A stretch of 64,000 bases of DNA. It comes from Rebecca billardiae RCC1528. Its lineage: Eukaryota; Haptophyta. Position 1 is the stretch's first letter. Every line of letters starts with the position of its first letter. The stretch lies in assembly GCA_965240325.2 (NCBI GenBank), contig OZ251253.1:434001-498000 (forward strand), in the 5' to 3' direction. Made by a program: the position numbers and the translations under genes. This document shows, piece by piece, positions 13,401-24,658 of the stretch. Below the pieces are notes generated by a model. It was not told where the DNA came from. It ran no database searches and saw only the letters and a program-made list of their open reading frames with translations.

Positions 13401-15806
13401 GCGCTCACCGCGCGCGCACGCGCCGCCGCGCCGCGTGCCCGCGCGCGCGCAGGCTACATCGGCCCGAACGAGGACGCGACGTTCGAGGTGGCGTTCGCGC
13501 CCACGCAGCTCTCGCGCGACCTCTTCGCGCGGCCGCGGCTCAAGCTCGAGGGCGAGCCGGTCGCGCTGCCGCTCTCCCTAAGCGGAATGTGTGTCGAGGC
13601 GGAAGCTTCCGAGAAGCCGATTCAGTTCCGCGCAAAGGTGCGCGAGCGCGCGACGCAGCCGGTGCCGATCAAGAACACCGCGCTGTCCACGTGGACGGTC
13701 AAGCCGGTGATCGCGTCGGAGCAGTGGGAGGGCGAGCCGTCCATCGAGATCGCGCCGGGCGAGACCAAGAACTACGTGATCACCTACCGGCCGCTGACGA
13801 TGACGAGCGCAGACGCGCCGCACTCGGGTACCGCCTTTTTCCCGCTGCCGGACGGCCGCGCGCTGCTGCACGCGCTCGAGGGACAGGCGGACGCGCCGTC
13901 GAGCGCGGGGACGGTCTCGGTCGAGTGCCCCGCGCAGACGCGCAAGACGATCGTGCTCAGGGTCGACAACTGGCTCAAGAGCCTGCAGCGCTTCGCGGTC
14001 AAGGTCGAGCGGCCGCCCACAGACACAGACAGCGCCGTCACACTCAGCGGGTGCGCGCACCCGCCGCGGCCGCGCGCGCGCGCGGCCCGCGCGCGCGCCA
14101 GAGCCGCCAGAGGCCGGGAGCAAGGCGCCCGCAGCGCCGCGCCGCCGTGCAGCGTTGGGCGGGCCGCGCTGCCGTCGCGGTGGCGCGCGTGCGCCGTGGC
14201 GCGGCGGAGCGTGGCGGATGTCTCTCTCTCGCGCGCGCCTGCCTGCCCGCCTCCCCCCGCGCGGCCTCCGTCCCCGCCGGCGCTGCGCCGCCCTCTGACC
14301 CACCCTCCGCCCGCTCCTGCCGCGCCCCCCGCCCGGCCCGCCCCCGCTCCGGCGCGCGCGCAGCCACGACTTTGTGGACGTGCCCCCGAACCAGAGCAAG
14401 GAGTACGCACTGTCCTTCCACGCGTACAGGGAGGGCACCACCACCGCGGACGTCACGTTCACCAACGAGCGCACCGGTGCGCGCGCGCAACCACGAGCGC
14501 GCGCACGCGGAGCGCGCGCACGCGGAGCGCGCGCACGCGTATGCGCGCGCGCGCGCTCGTGGGCGCGCGCGCGCCCAGCGCCGTGCGCGCCCGCTCACGC
14601 ACGCGCGCACGCGCCAACCCGCCCGCCCGGCACCGCACCCTCCAGGCGAGTACGTGCACTACGCCGTCGTGGCGAAGGCAACGGCCGCGCCGATCGTCTC
14701 GACGATCGCGCTCGCCGCAACGGTGCGCCAACTCGTGACACACTCGCTCGACGTCGAGAACCCGCTCGACTCCGCCACCACGTTCGCCGTCTCGTGCGAC
14801 GCGGCGGACGTGAGCGTGCCCAAGACGCTCGAGGTGGCGCCGGGCTCGACGGCGGTGCTGCAGCTCGGCTGGCGCCCGCTCGTGGTCGGCGCGCAGCCCG
14901 AGCGCTCAGCGACGCTCACGCTGAGCGCGCCCTCCCTGGGGGGCTTCACGCACAAGCTGCAGCTGCGCGCGGCGCCCGCGGTCGACACGCGCACGCTGCA
15001 CTTCAAGGCGGGGCTCGGCGCGTCGCAGGCGCAGGCGTTCCGCTTCACCAACTTCCTGCGCGGCGCCGCGCCCGCCACGTACAAGTGCGCGCTCAAGGCC
15101 GGCACCGACTTTGAGCTCGAGGGCAAGGACGTGGTCGCGCAGCCCGCTCCGCCCGAGGGCGCGTCGGGGACTGAGGTGCGGCGCCGCGCGCCCGACGCGT
15201 TCCGTCGCGTCCCGTCGGCGCGTGCCGTCGGCTGCGGCCGCGAGCCGGGCGGTTGGGCCGGGCCGCGCGCGCGCGCGCGCACACGCACGTGGGCACCGCC
15301 CTCGCGCCGCGCCGCGCCCCGCTTCGCTCACGCGCCTCGCGCCCGCCCGTCGGCCGCGCCCGCCGCGCGCGCAGGTCGCTGTGGAGGTCCGCTTCGAGCC
15401 GAGCCGCCTCGGCACGCTGACGGACACGCTCACCATCGTGCACCCGGACGGCGGCGAGTTCATCTGCAACCTCGTCGGCGTCGGCGCCGAGCCGGGGCGG
15501 CACGGCCCGATCGCGATCAAGGCGGGCGGCAACGTGAGCGTGCCGTTCAAAAACGTGCTGAGCGCCTCCGTCGAGTTTGTCGCGTCGTGCACGCCCGCGT
15601 CCATGTTCACCGTGGGCAAGCCCAAGGAGACGATCGGCGCGCGCAAGCCGGCGGCGTTCGGCGTGAGCTTCAAGCCGGTCGAGGGCGCAGCCGCGGCGGG
15701 CGAGGACGTGCGCGGGCAGCTCACCATCGTCGCCAACGCGCCCGAGTCGGTCACCGGCTCGGACGCGCCGCTGCGCTGGGTGTACTACCTGCGCGGGGAG
15801 GTGTAG
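125..15806 (+). CDS. HYDIN: HYDIN, axonemal central-pair protein (5'-partial)
   Basis: Giant scaffold of the C2 projection of the axonemal central pair, needed for flagellar motility. Ten exons resolve: 125-499, 727-2370, 2501-3757, 3866-6318, 6576-12440, 12564-13152, 13453-14050, 14364-14476, 14646-15175, 15375-15806. All junctions keep frame and give about 4617 residues; human HYDIN has 5121, so roughly 500 N-terminal residues lie upstream. The protein is a string of ASH/MSP-type immunoglobulin-like repeats (recurring 'F..V.P..G.L.PG....V.F.P' patterns, e.g. FTPQRLGRLELPL at 759-797). The HYDIN-specific adenylate-kinase-like insert sits at about 4863-5400, which separates it from DLEC1, CFAP47 and CFAP65. 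Its Walker A is degenerate (GAPMSGAPE, no GK[ST]). Long Ala/Gly/Pro linkers (1360-1460, 3420-3640, 5890-6220, 10150-10610) interrupt the repeats and reflect the GC bias. Bases 1-124 are the end of an intron closing CCGCAG. Confidence 0.96.
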
Positions 15807-16944
15807 GCGGCGCCGCTGGCGGCCGTCGCCGCCCGGACGGCGGGCCCGGGCGGTCGACCTGTCGGCTTCGAGCGACGGCCGACGACGCGGGCGCACGCCC
15901 GGCCTTGCGTCGCCGCCCCCGCGGCGACGCGGCTGGGCGGCGGAGGACTGGCGCCATGCTCTGTGGTCATCAAGCCTTGAAACTTTGAAGCTGAGCCTGA
16001 GACGCCCCCAAATTGTACAGTTAGATAGGCCACGTAGGTTCTAATGTGTACACCTTGCGATTGCCGATTGGGACCTCATCAGAAAAATATAGGAGACCAC
16101 GCCGCGAAAGCTCAGATTCGTGCGCGGAATGGCGCTCCGAAAATAGCAATCGGAGTCGGCGGACGGTTGTCATTGGCTGACAGTCGAAAGGACCATGACC
16201 GGCATACAGGTGGATACGGGTGATCTGGACAGTGGCCGACCCAACTCACGCGGAGGCCTCCCTGGGAGCATTGGGGTCGAAGGGGCGCCAGGGACGGACT
16301 TCAGGGGGTCCCTGGAGTTCCGCCGCAGCGCGCTTTCTGCGCTGCGGGCCCGTCTCCGCGCGTGGCGGCCGCAATGGCACTGTCCAATTAGCCCCTGGCA
16401 CTGGCTGAGGCATGGGAATCGAGCTCAGAGACGCGCGCGCGGAGGAAAAGCGTGTGCAGTGGCTCGGACGGTTGCTCTGGGACCTACCCACGCCAGCGCA
16501 ACCGCGCCTTGCCTCGGAGTCCGCCCTTCCTGAGTCCGCGCACGCGCCTTGCGGCTTGAAACGCTGGCGTTCGCCCTTGTGCGCGGGACTCACGAAACAA
16601 GGCGAAGGCGGCGAGAAGCGCGACCTGGCGCGTGCGCAGACGACGTCTCACGACCAGGTGATTTCAGCGAACATCGTGCGCCGTCGTGGCGACCCGCAAG
16701 TGGGCGCTCGTGCTCGTTCGCCCACGAGCCCTCGCCACAAGGCCCGCCGCCCGCTGAGTGTCCAGATAGCCCCTGTGTCCAGATAGCCCGTATCCACCTG
16801 TACGAACGCGCGCCCAATCTAGTTGTATCTTGAGCAATCTCAACGCCCAATACCCGAGCGACGACTATCAAAATTGAAAAGTCGTTGGCTTGACGCTACC
16901 ACTTTCAATTTCGGTCTGGACTCCGGGATCAGGGGGAGAGGAGG
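15807..16944. other. Intergenic region between HYDIN and the GPS/SPPPP gene
   Basis: No credible gene. The middle is occupied by a putative small inverted-repeat element (16205-16802, listed separately). Its flanks are visibly less GC-rich than the genes. The last 140 bases should hold the promoter and 5' leader of the gene starting at 16945; no clear TATA box is seen. Short open frames here have no recognisable protein features. Confidence 0.6.
16205..16802. mobile_element. Putative non-autonomous DNA transposon (MITE-like) with 26-base terminal inverted repeats
   Basis: The left end 16205-16230 and right end 16777-16802 are inverted copies that differ at only two adjacent positions. Both ends start TACAGGTGGATACGGG read inward. 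Each outer edge carries TA, as expected of a TA target-site duplication (16205-16206 and 16801-16802). A subterminal motif, TGTCCAGATAGCCC, occurs twice at the right end (16759-16772, 16776-16789), once in a variant form internally (16381-16397), and inverted and partial within the left end. No transposase frame fits inside 598 bases. TA duplication with repeated subterminal motifs is typical of Tc1/mariner- or PIF/Harbinger-derived MITEs; the family is inference. Confidence 0.6.
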
Positions 16945-19900
16945 ATGGCACGCGCCGCCGCCTTGGCGCTCGTGGCGCTGCTTGCGCCCGCGGCCGCCGC
17001 GGTCGTGCATGCACGCCTCGATGCGCCCGAGTGCCACGTTATCGTCGAGCCGCACGGCGCCGCGACGTACTCCACGCTGCTGGCGGGCTCGCCGTGCAAG
17101 CGACAGGCACAACCGGCCGTTCGCTTCGAGCACATTGCGCTCGCGACGACGGGCGCGCCGCACGAGGTGGCGGTCTCGTTCGCGTTCTGGGCGACGCCGC
17201 GCGGGTCGGGCGCAGATGTGACGAGCGTTCGCATCCAGTTCCTCGCCTCGATCGATGGCGCCCCCTTCGCCCAGATCTGGTCCCGCACGCTTCCGCCCGG
17301 CGACGGCTCGCAGCAGTTGCGCCCGGGCCAGATGAACCACGGCTCGTTCACGCACGCGTTCGCGCCGGGCGCGGGCTGCGACGCCACCGTCGTCATCCGC
17401 GCCGGGCTCGAGGCCCGCGCGCCCACCGACGACGAGAATGCCGCCGAGTGCGCCGCTGACAACGTGGAAGGCGCGCTTCGGCTCGGCCGGGAACCGGCCG
17501 ACGGACAGGTGGCCCCTCGCCGACGCATGACCAACGTGAATGTGACTCGCAGCGGCGGTCACGACGATGACACCCACAGCGCCGGTGACGACGACGACGA
17601 TGACGATGGCGGCGACGACGACGACGACGACGATGACGACGATGACGACGACGACGACGGTGGCGATGATGACGATGACATCATCGCGCCGAGCCCGTCG
17701 CCGCCAAGCCCACCGCCGCCAAGCCAGCCGCCGGATGCTGATGGCGGTGACGATGACGACGATGACGACGACGGCGACGGCAACGACGACGATGGTGATG
17801 ATGATGACGACGACGACGACGACGGTGGTGGCGATGACGATGACGGCACCATCGCGCCGAGCCCGCCGCCGCCAAGCCCGCCGCCGCCAAGCCCGCCGCC
17901 GGGTGCTGATGCTGGCGACGATGACGACGACGACGACGATGGTGACGACGACGACGACGATGACGACGATGATGACGACGATGACGACGACGATGATTAT
18001 GACGATCCACCAAGCCCTCCGCCGCCGAGCCCTCCGCCACCAAGCCCACCACCGAGCTCGCCGCCGCTGCCTCAGCCGTCGCCGCCGCCGAGCTCGCCGC
18101 CAGATGCTGACGCTGGCGACGATGACGACGATGGCAAAGACGACAAAGATGACAAAGACGCGGTGATCCCTCCGCCGCCGAGCCCGCCGCTGTCGAGCCC
18201 GCCACCGGACTCGCTCGGTGGCACCTCGCCCCCAGCGTCACCGCCGCCGGGTGCTGGTGGCGACGACGATGATGACGACAACGCAGACGACGACGACGAT
18301 GACGACGACGATGGCATCATCGTGCCAAGCCCGCCGCCGCCAAGCCCACCGCCGCCAAGCCAGCCGCCGGATGCTGATGGCGGTGACGATGACGACGATG
18401 ACGACGACGGCGACGGCAACGACGACGATGGTGATGATGATGACGACGACGACGACGGCGGTGGTGGCGATGACGATGACGGCACCATCGCGCCGAGCCC
18501 GCCGCCGCCAAGCCCGCCGCCGCCAAGCCCGCCGCCGGGTGCTGATGCTGGCGACGATGACGACGACGACGACGATGGTGACGACGACGACGACGATGAC
18601 GACGATGATGACGACGATGACGACGACGATGATTATGACGATCCACCAAGCCCTCCGCCGCCGAGCCCTCCGCCACCAAGCCCACCACCGAGCTCGCCGC
18701 CGCTGCCTCAGCCGTCGCCGCCGCCGAGCTCGCCGCCGCCGCCGTCGCCGCCGCCGAGCTCGCCGCCGCCGCCGCCGCCGTCGCCGCCGCCGAGCTCGCC
18801 GCCGCCGCCTCCGCCGTCGCCGCCACCGAGCTCGCCGCCGCCGCCGCCGCCGTTGCCGCCGCCGAGCTCGCCGCCGCCGCCGCCGCCGTCGCCGCCACCG
18901 AGCTCGCCGCCACCGCCGCCACCAAGCCCGCCACCGAGCTCGCCACCGCCACCTCCGCCAAGCCCGCCTCCCAGCGTGCCGCCGCCCCCGCCCCCAAGCC
19001 CGCCTCCAAGCCCGCCGCCGCCTAGCCCACCGCCACCACCGCCACCTTCGCCGCAGCCGATGCCACCGCCAAGCCCTCCACCGCCCAGCCCGCCGCCGCC
19101 TCCACCGCCCTCGCCACCACCGATGCCCCCGCCGAGCCCGCCGCCGCCGAGCCCACCGCCGCCACCGCCGCCTTCGCCGCCGCCTATGCCACCGCCAAGC
19201 CCTCCACCGCCGAGCCCGCCGCCGCCTCCACCGCCCTCGCCACCACCAATGCCCCCGCCGAGCCCGCCGCCGCCGAGCCCACCGCCGCCACCGCCACCTT
19301 CGCCGCCGCCTATGCCACCGCCGAGCCCGCCGCCGCCGAGCCCACCGCCGCCACCGCCACCTTCGCCGCCGCCGATGCCCCCGCCGAGCCCGCCGCCGCC
19401 GAGCCCACCGCCGCCACCGCCGCCTTCGCCGCCGCCTATGCCACCGCCGAGCCCGCCGCCACCGAGCTCACCGCCGCCAACGCCGCCCTCGCCGCCACCG
19501 ATGCCCCCGCCGAGCCCTCCGCCGCAGCCGCCGCCCTTGTCAACACCGATGCCTCCGCCGAGCCCGCCACCGCCCAGCTCACCGCCGCCACCGCCGCCTT
19601 CGCCACCGCCGAGGCCCCCGCCGAGCCCGCCGCCGCCCAGCCCTCCACCGTCCCCTCCGCCCTCGCCGCCACCGATGCCTCCGCCGAGCCCTCCGCCGCC
19701 CAGCTCGCCGCCACCGCCGCCGCCGTCGCCGCCGCCGACGCCTCCGCCGAGCCCGCCGCCGCCCAGCTCACCGCCGCCACCGCCGCCCTCGCCGCCACCG
19801 ATGCCTCCGCCGAGCCCTCCGCCGCCCAGCTCGCCGCCACCGCCGCCGCCGTCGCCGCCGCCGACGCCTCCGCCGAGCCCGCCGCCGCCCAGCCCTCCAC

Positions 19901-20793
19901 CGCCCCCTCCGCCCTCGCCGCCACCGATGCCTCCGCCGAGCCCGCCGCCGCCAAGCTCACCGCCGCCACCGCCGCCCTCGCCGCCGCCTTTGCCCCCGCC
20001 GAGCCCGCCGCCGCCCAGCTCACCGCCACCGCCGCCGCCCTCGCCGCCGCCTTTGCCCCCGCCGAGCCCGCCGCCGCCGAGCCCTCCACCGCCCCCGCCG
20101 CCCTCGCCACCACCGATGCCCCCGCCGAGCCCGCCGCCGCCGAGCTCACCGCCGCCTCCACCGCCCTCGCCACCACCGATGCCCCCGCCGAGCCCGCCGC
20201 CGCCCAGCCCACCGCCGCCACCGCCGCCAAGCCCACCCCCAAGCCCGCCGCCGAGCCCGCCGCCGCCAAGCCCGCCGCCGCCGCCGCCTCCGTCGCCACC
20301 GCCCTCGCCCCCGCCGCCCGCGGATGGCGGTGGCGGCCCTGGCGGCCCTGCGCCGCCGCCCTCTCCGCCGCCGACGCCGCCGCCGACGCCTCCGCCGAGC
20401 CCGCCGCCGCCCCCTCCTCCATCACCGCCGCCGAGCCCGCCTCCGCCATGCAACGGCAACGGGGCGGTTCAGGCGACTGCGTACTCGGTCGGTCCTCCGA
20501 CGGGCTACTCGTGCGTGCCCGACGACAAGGCGGGGCCTCCCCGGCCGCGCGCGTCGAGTGTGCCTGACGTGGTGGGTGCGCGTGACGAGGACGAGTGCGC
20601 TGCCGCACTGTCCAGCGTGTGCTCGGTGTTCAGCTTCTGGGCGGACACGGGCGAGTGCTACTGCTGCCCCGGCACGTTCACGCTCTACCCGCGTGCGTCT
20701 GCATCGCTGTGGGAGTCGGAGTGGGTGTGCTCGCCACCGCCCGCGCCGCCAACCCCGCCGCCGAGCCCGCCGCCGCCGCCAACCCCGCCGCCG

Positions 20794-20825
<32 letters not shown>

Positions 20826-20856
20826 ACCGCCCTCGCCGCCGCCGGCGCCGCCGCCG

Positions 20857-20889
<33 letters not shown>

Positions 20890-20919
20890 CCTCCGTCGCC
20901 GCCGCCACGCCCCCCTCCG

Positions 20920-20952
<33 letters not shown>

Positions 20953-20970
20953 CCGCCCTCGCCGCCGCCG

Positions 20971-21003
<33 letters not shown>

Positions 21004-21033
21004 CCTCCGTCGCCGCCGCCACGCCCCCCTCCG

Positions 21034-21066
<33 letters not shown>

Positions 21067-24000
21067 CCGCCCTCGCCGCCGCCGAGCCCGCCGCCGCCGT
21101 CGGCCGTCGGCAGCGGCGCCGCCGAGCCCGCCCCGCCGCCATCGCCCCCTCCGCCCGGCGACTGGATCGCTGAGGCGGTGGTGGCGCTGCTCGACCTGGG
21201 CGTGCTGCCGGACGGGACGGCCGACGCCTCGAGCGCGAGCCTCGGCGGCGCGGGCGGCCTGGACGAGGCGTACGGCGAGGCGACCTACCGCGCCGACCGG
21301 ATCAACGAGGCGGTGGACGACTTCATCGCGAGCCGGCTGGGCACGCTCGCGCCGGGCGAGACGTTCTCCACGACAGTGGACACGCAGCACGGCGCGGCGG
21401 GCGTCACGCTGCAGCAGATCGACCCGTCGACGTTCGGGCTGAGCGACCTGGTGGTCGTCTCGCCCGTGGTGCCCGTCGCCGACGACACCGCCGCCGCCAC
21501 GTTCACCATCCCCGTGCCCACGCTCGAGTTCATGCTCGGCCGCGGCATGCTCAACGTGACCAACTTCTCCGACATCCGCGAGATGTATATCTCGGTCGTG
21601 CTGTGGGAGAACAACTTCCGCGCGTTCGCGCCGCTCGAGGGGCACGGCCTCGCGGACATGCTCACGAGCGTGGTCGTGTGGCTCAACGGCGCGCCGCTCA
21701 AGGTGGACTTCACGCAGTTCACGCAGCCGGGCGAGGCGCCGCCGGTCGTGCTGATCGAGCTGCCCGTCGACCCGGCCGAGCTGCCGCGCGACAACCAGGA
21801 CGGCTTCAGCTGCCGCTTCTGGGGCGGCGCGGCGTGGGACGGCGCGGGCTGCGTGGACGTGGGCGACCGCTTCGACTCGGTGGTCGAGTGCGAGTGCACG
21901 CACCTCACCGACTTCATCGCCGTGTACGAGGCGGCCGCCTCGCTTTCAGCCGACCCGTCGGTCGCGTCCACCGACCCGCCGCTCGAGGTGAACCAGATCA
22001 CGCTGGCGGAGGTCAACTTCTCGTACACGGCGCTGGTGCTCCTGTTTGCGCTGCTGCTCACGTACCTCTCGCTCTACTACTGCGCGCACCGGCACGACCG
22101 GCACGTCGAGCGCGAGCCGTACGTGCCGCTGTGGAAGCGCAAGGAGGCGGAGGGCTTCTGCTACGCGCTGGCTGCGGGGCTGATCGCGCGCTCGTCGCTC
22201 ACGTGGTGGCTCGCGCGGCTGCCGGGCGAGCTGGACACGTCGCGGCAGCGCGTGACGGTGCTGTACAACACGCTGCTCGCCGAGCTGCTCCTCGTCGCGG
22301 TGTTCATCGGGCAGCAGAACGGGCTCGCGCACCAGGTGCTCACGCTCGCCGCGGTCTCGATCGCGGCGGGCGTGCCCTTCGAGTTCGCCATCCACTTCCT
22401 CTTCCGCTGGGCGAACCGGCGGCGCCCGCTGCACCGGCTCAAGACGAGGCTGATCAAGAAGTACGGCCGCGAGCTCAGGCAGCAGTCGCTGTGGCGCCGG
22501 TTCTGCGGGTGCTGCCGCCGCGCGCTGCCGTTCCGGCTGGCGGTGAGCACGCGCGCGCCGACGCCGTTCACGGCCGTCGGCCCGCCGCCGCCGCCCGACG
22601 CGCCGCTGGCGTCGCCGCCGCCGAGCCCGCCGCGCCCGTCCGCGCGCTCGGCCGCGGCGGGCACGCGTCTGGGCGCGCTGCTCGGGCGCGCGCAAGTCGA
22701 GCGGCGCTCGTCCATTGACGCGCCCAACGCCGTCGGCGACGGCGGCTCGGACGGCGACGAGCCGGCGGACTCGCGCGCAGCGGCAGATCGGCGAGCGTCG
22801 GAGCTCGGCCTGCCCGACGACTGGCACGACCTGATCGCCGACGACGCCTCTGAGACGTCGTCCGGCGCGGCGGGTCTGCCGCTGGGCTTGCGCTCGCGCA
22901 CGGAGACGGGCTCGGAGGCGTCGTTGCCCTCGTCCGCCGGCGAGCACGGCGGCGGCGGCGGCGCGGCGTCCAAGCCCGCTGCGCCGCTCACTGACGGCGG
23001 CAGCTCGGTGCCGCTGCCACTGCTCTCCAGCGCGCACAAGCTGCTGTACGTCTGCCCGTCCAAGGTGGGCGTCGCGCCGCGCAGCGGCGACGACCTCGCC
23101 GATCTCGGCGCGCGCGACTCGATCCGGATGCCCGCCAAGGCGCTGATGGCGGTGCACACGCGCCGCGGCGAGATGGTCGGCTTCTTCGTGCGCGTGGGCG
23201 TGGCGGACGCGACCGAGGTCGCGCGGCAGCGCTTCCTCGAGCAGCGCGCCGCGATCGACGCCCGCCGCGGCATCCTCGACCGCGTGATGAGCTCCGTGCT
23301 CCCGACGCGCCGCGCGCGCCGCTCGCGCGCCGCCAACGTCTCCGACGGCGCGCGCGCGCAGACGCAGGGCTTCGGGCACACGGTGCACGCTGAGCACCGG
23401 CCGGCGCACATGCCCGACGTTCGCTTCGTGCAGGCGCACCTGGTGTACAAGGCGGCGGACGCGCCCGCCGACCAGGTGGCGACGCGCTACTACCGCCTCA
23501 AGCCGATCGCGGCCGCGCGGCTCGCCAAGAAGCGCAGCGCGATGGTGCACGTCGTGCCCTTCGGCTCGCCGTTCGTCGACGGGCGGCGCGTGGCCACTGA
23601 CGACCTCTTCTGCGAGCCCGACGTGGCGCGCGCGCAGCTGCTCGCCGCGTACGGGAGGCAGCGGAGCAAGCCCGCCGCGCGGCCTCGCCCGCCGCCGGCC
23701 GCAGCGGCCGCGCCCGCCGCCGCACACGCCGAGGGCGACGAGGTGGACTCGGCGACCGCCGAGATCTGGGGCGGCGCGCGCGGCGCCGCCGCCGCGCCTG
23801 CGCCGGCGGCCGCGGCGCCCCACTCGCCCACGCGCCGGCGGCTGCTCGCTCCCGGACTTTCGGATGTGTCCGAGGTGGAGGCGTACGGGCAGATCGACGA
23901 GAAGTCGCTCAAGGACGCGCGGCTGTGGTGGTCGATGCCGCGGCGGTGGAAGGTGCTGCTCGCGTGGAGCGTGCACGCCGTCCTCGGCCTCGGCATGTGC

Positions 24001-24249
24001 GCGGTGGTCATCCTCTTCTCGCTCACCAACCCGCTGCTCCGCGACGTGGCCACCTGGTCCGGCCCGATGGCCTCGACGCTCGTGCAGGCGCAGCTGCTCA
24101 AGCTGCTCGTGATGGAGCCCGCCGTCGCCTTCATCTCGCCCGTCGGCAGGCTCCTCCTCGGCTGCCTGCCCGAGGAGGTGCAGGACATGGTCGCCGAGTA
24201 CGTCGTCGCGCCCGTCGGCCGGCTGATGGGCCTGTGCGCCTTCCACTGA
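16945..24249 (+). CDS. GPS-domain surface protein with poly-Asp and SPPPP regions, polycystin-1-like
   Basis: Intronless frame of 2434 residues. The start ATG follows a purine-rich context and opens a clear signal peptide (about residues 1-23). In order: a globular N-terminal domain (24-200); alternating poly-aspartate and SPPPP blocks (about 210-600); an extensin/pherophorin-like SPPPP region to 1168; a Cys-rich insert (1169-1262, nine Cys); more SPPPP; a GAIN-like region (about 1410-1640); and a GPS motif with CRFWGG, a central Cys and CECTHLTDF. Autoproteolysis is predicted between L1654 and T1655. A membrane segment follows at about 1692-1714, then two more near 1772-1822, a long cytoplasmic loop and further segments at about 2338-2412. 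GPS plus multiple membrane segments recalls polycystin-1/REJ or adhesion receptors, but no polycystin pore domain is recognisable. Likely a wall- or scale-contacting receptor (inference). Confidence 0.85.
17690..18737 (+). repeat. In-frame 636-base segmental duplication inside the GPS/SPPPP gene
   Basis: The segment around 17690-18101 recurs at 18326-18737 with a constant offset of 636 bases (212 codons). For example, the phrase encoding QPPDADGG starts at 17725 and 18361, and LPQPSPPPSSPP at 18067 and 18703. Copies are near-identical and differ by single bases in the Asp/Gly runs, so the duplication looks recent and keeps the frame. It adds a second acidic block to the ectodomain. Confidence 0.85.
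18640..20430 (+). repeat. SPPPP-coding minisatellite array
   Basis: Almost pure coding repeat of Ser-(Pro)3-7 units, with recurring longer units such as SPPPMPPPSPPPPS at roughly 60-70-base periods. A second shorter block lies at 20731-21150. SPPPP units are the hydroxylation and arabinosylation targets of extensin- and pherophorin-type glycoproteins (family knowledge). Such arrays are prone to length change, so copy number here may also reflect assembly choices. Confidence 0.85.
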
Positions 24250-24658
24250 AGAGCTCAGTGCGCTGACGACTGCGTGAGGCGCGCGCGCTACTACGACGCG
24301 ACTGCTGACGATAATAATAATGCGCTGATGACAGCGCGCGGTGATGCGGATGCCGTGATGATGATGATGACGATGACGATATGACGATATGTAGTCAGCG
24401 GCCACAGACCCAACAGAGGGCTCAGGACGGGGGTGGGAGAGGCCGAGAGGCCGCGGGTGACGCGTGTGGTCTGTGGATGGCCTCACAGGAGCCACACGAG
24501 TCATCAACGCAGAGTGGGAGGCTGACCAAGTTTTTGGCCCCCTCCTCGGGCGGAGCACGAGCGCGCCGCGCCGTTGGCGACGGCACGCGCCGCGCCGGTG
24601 CACCGGCGGCTCCAGCCACAGTCAGGCGGACGTCCACTGAGTGACTGACCCTATGGGG

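Noticed and set aside
18708-20459. 583-residue Gly-rich frame on the minus strand
   Set aside because: Antisense of the SPPPP repeat array; GGG is the complement of CCC.
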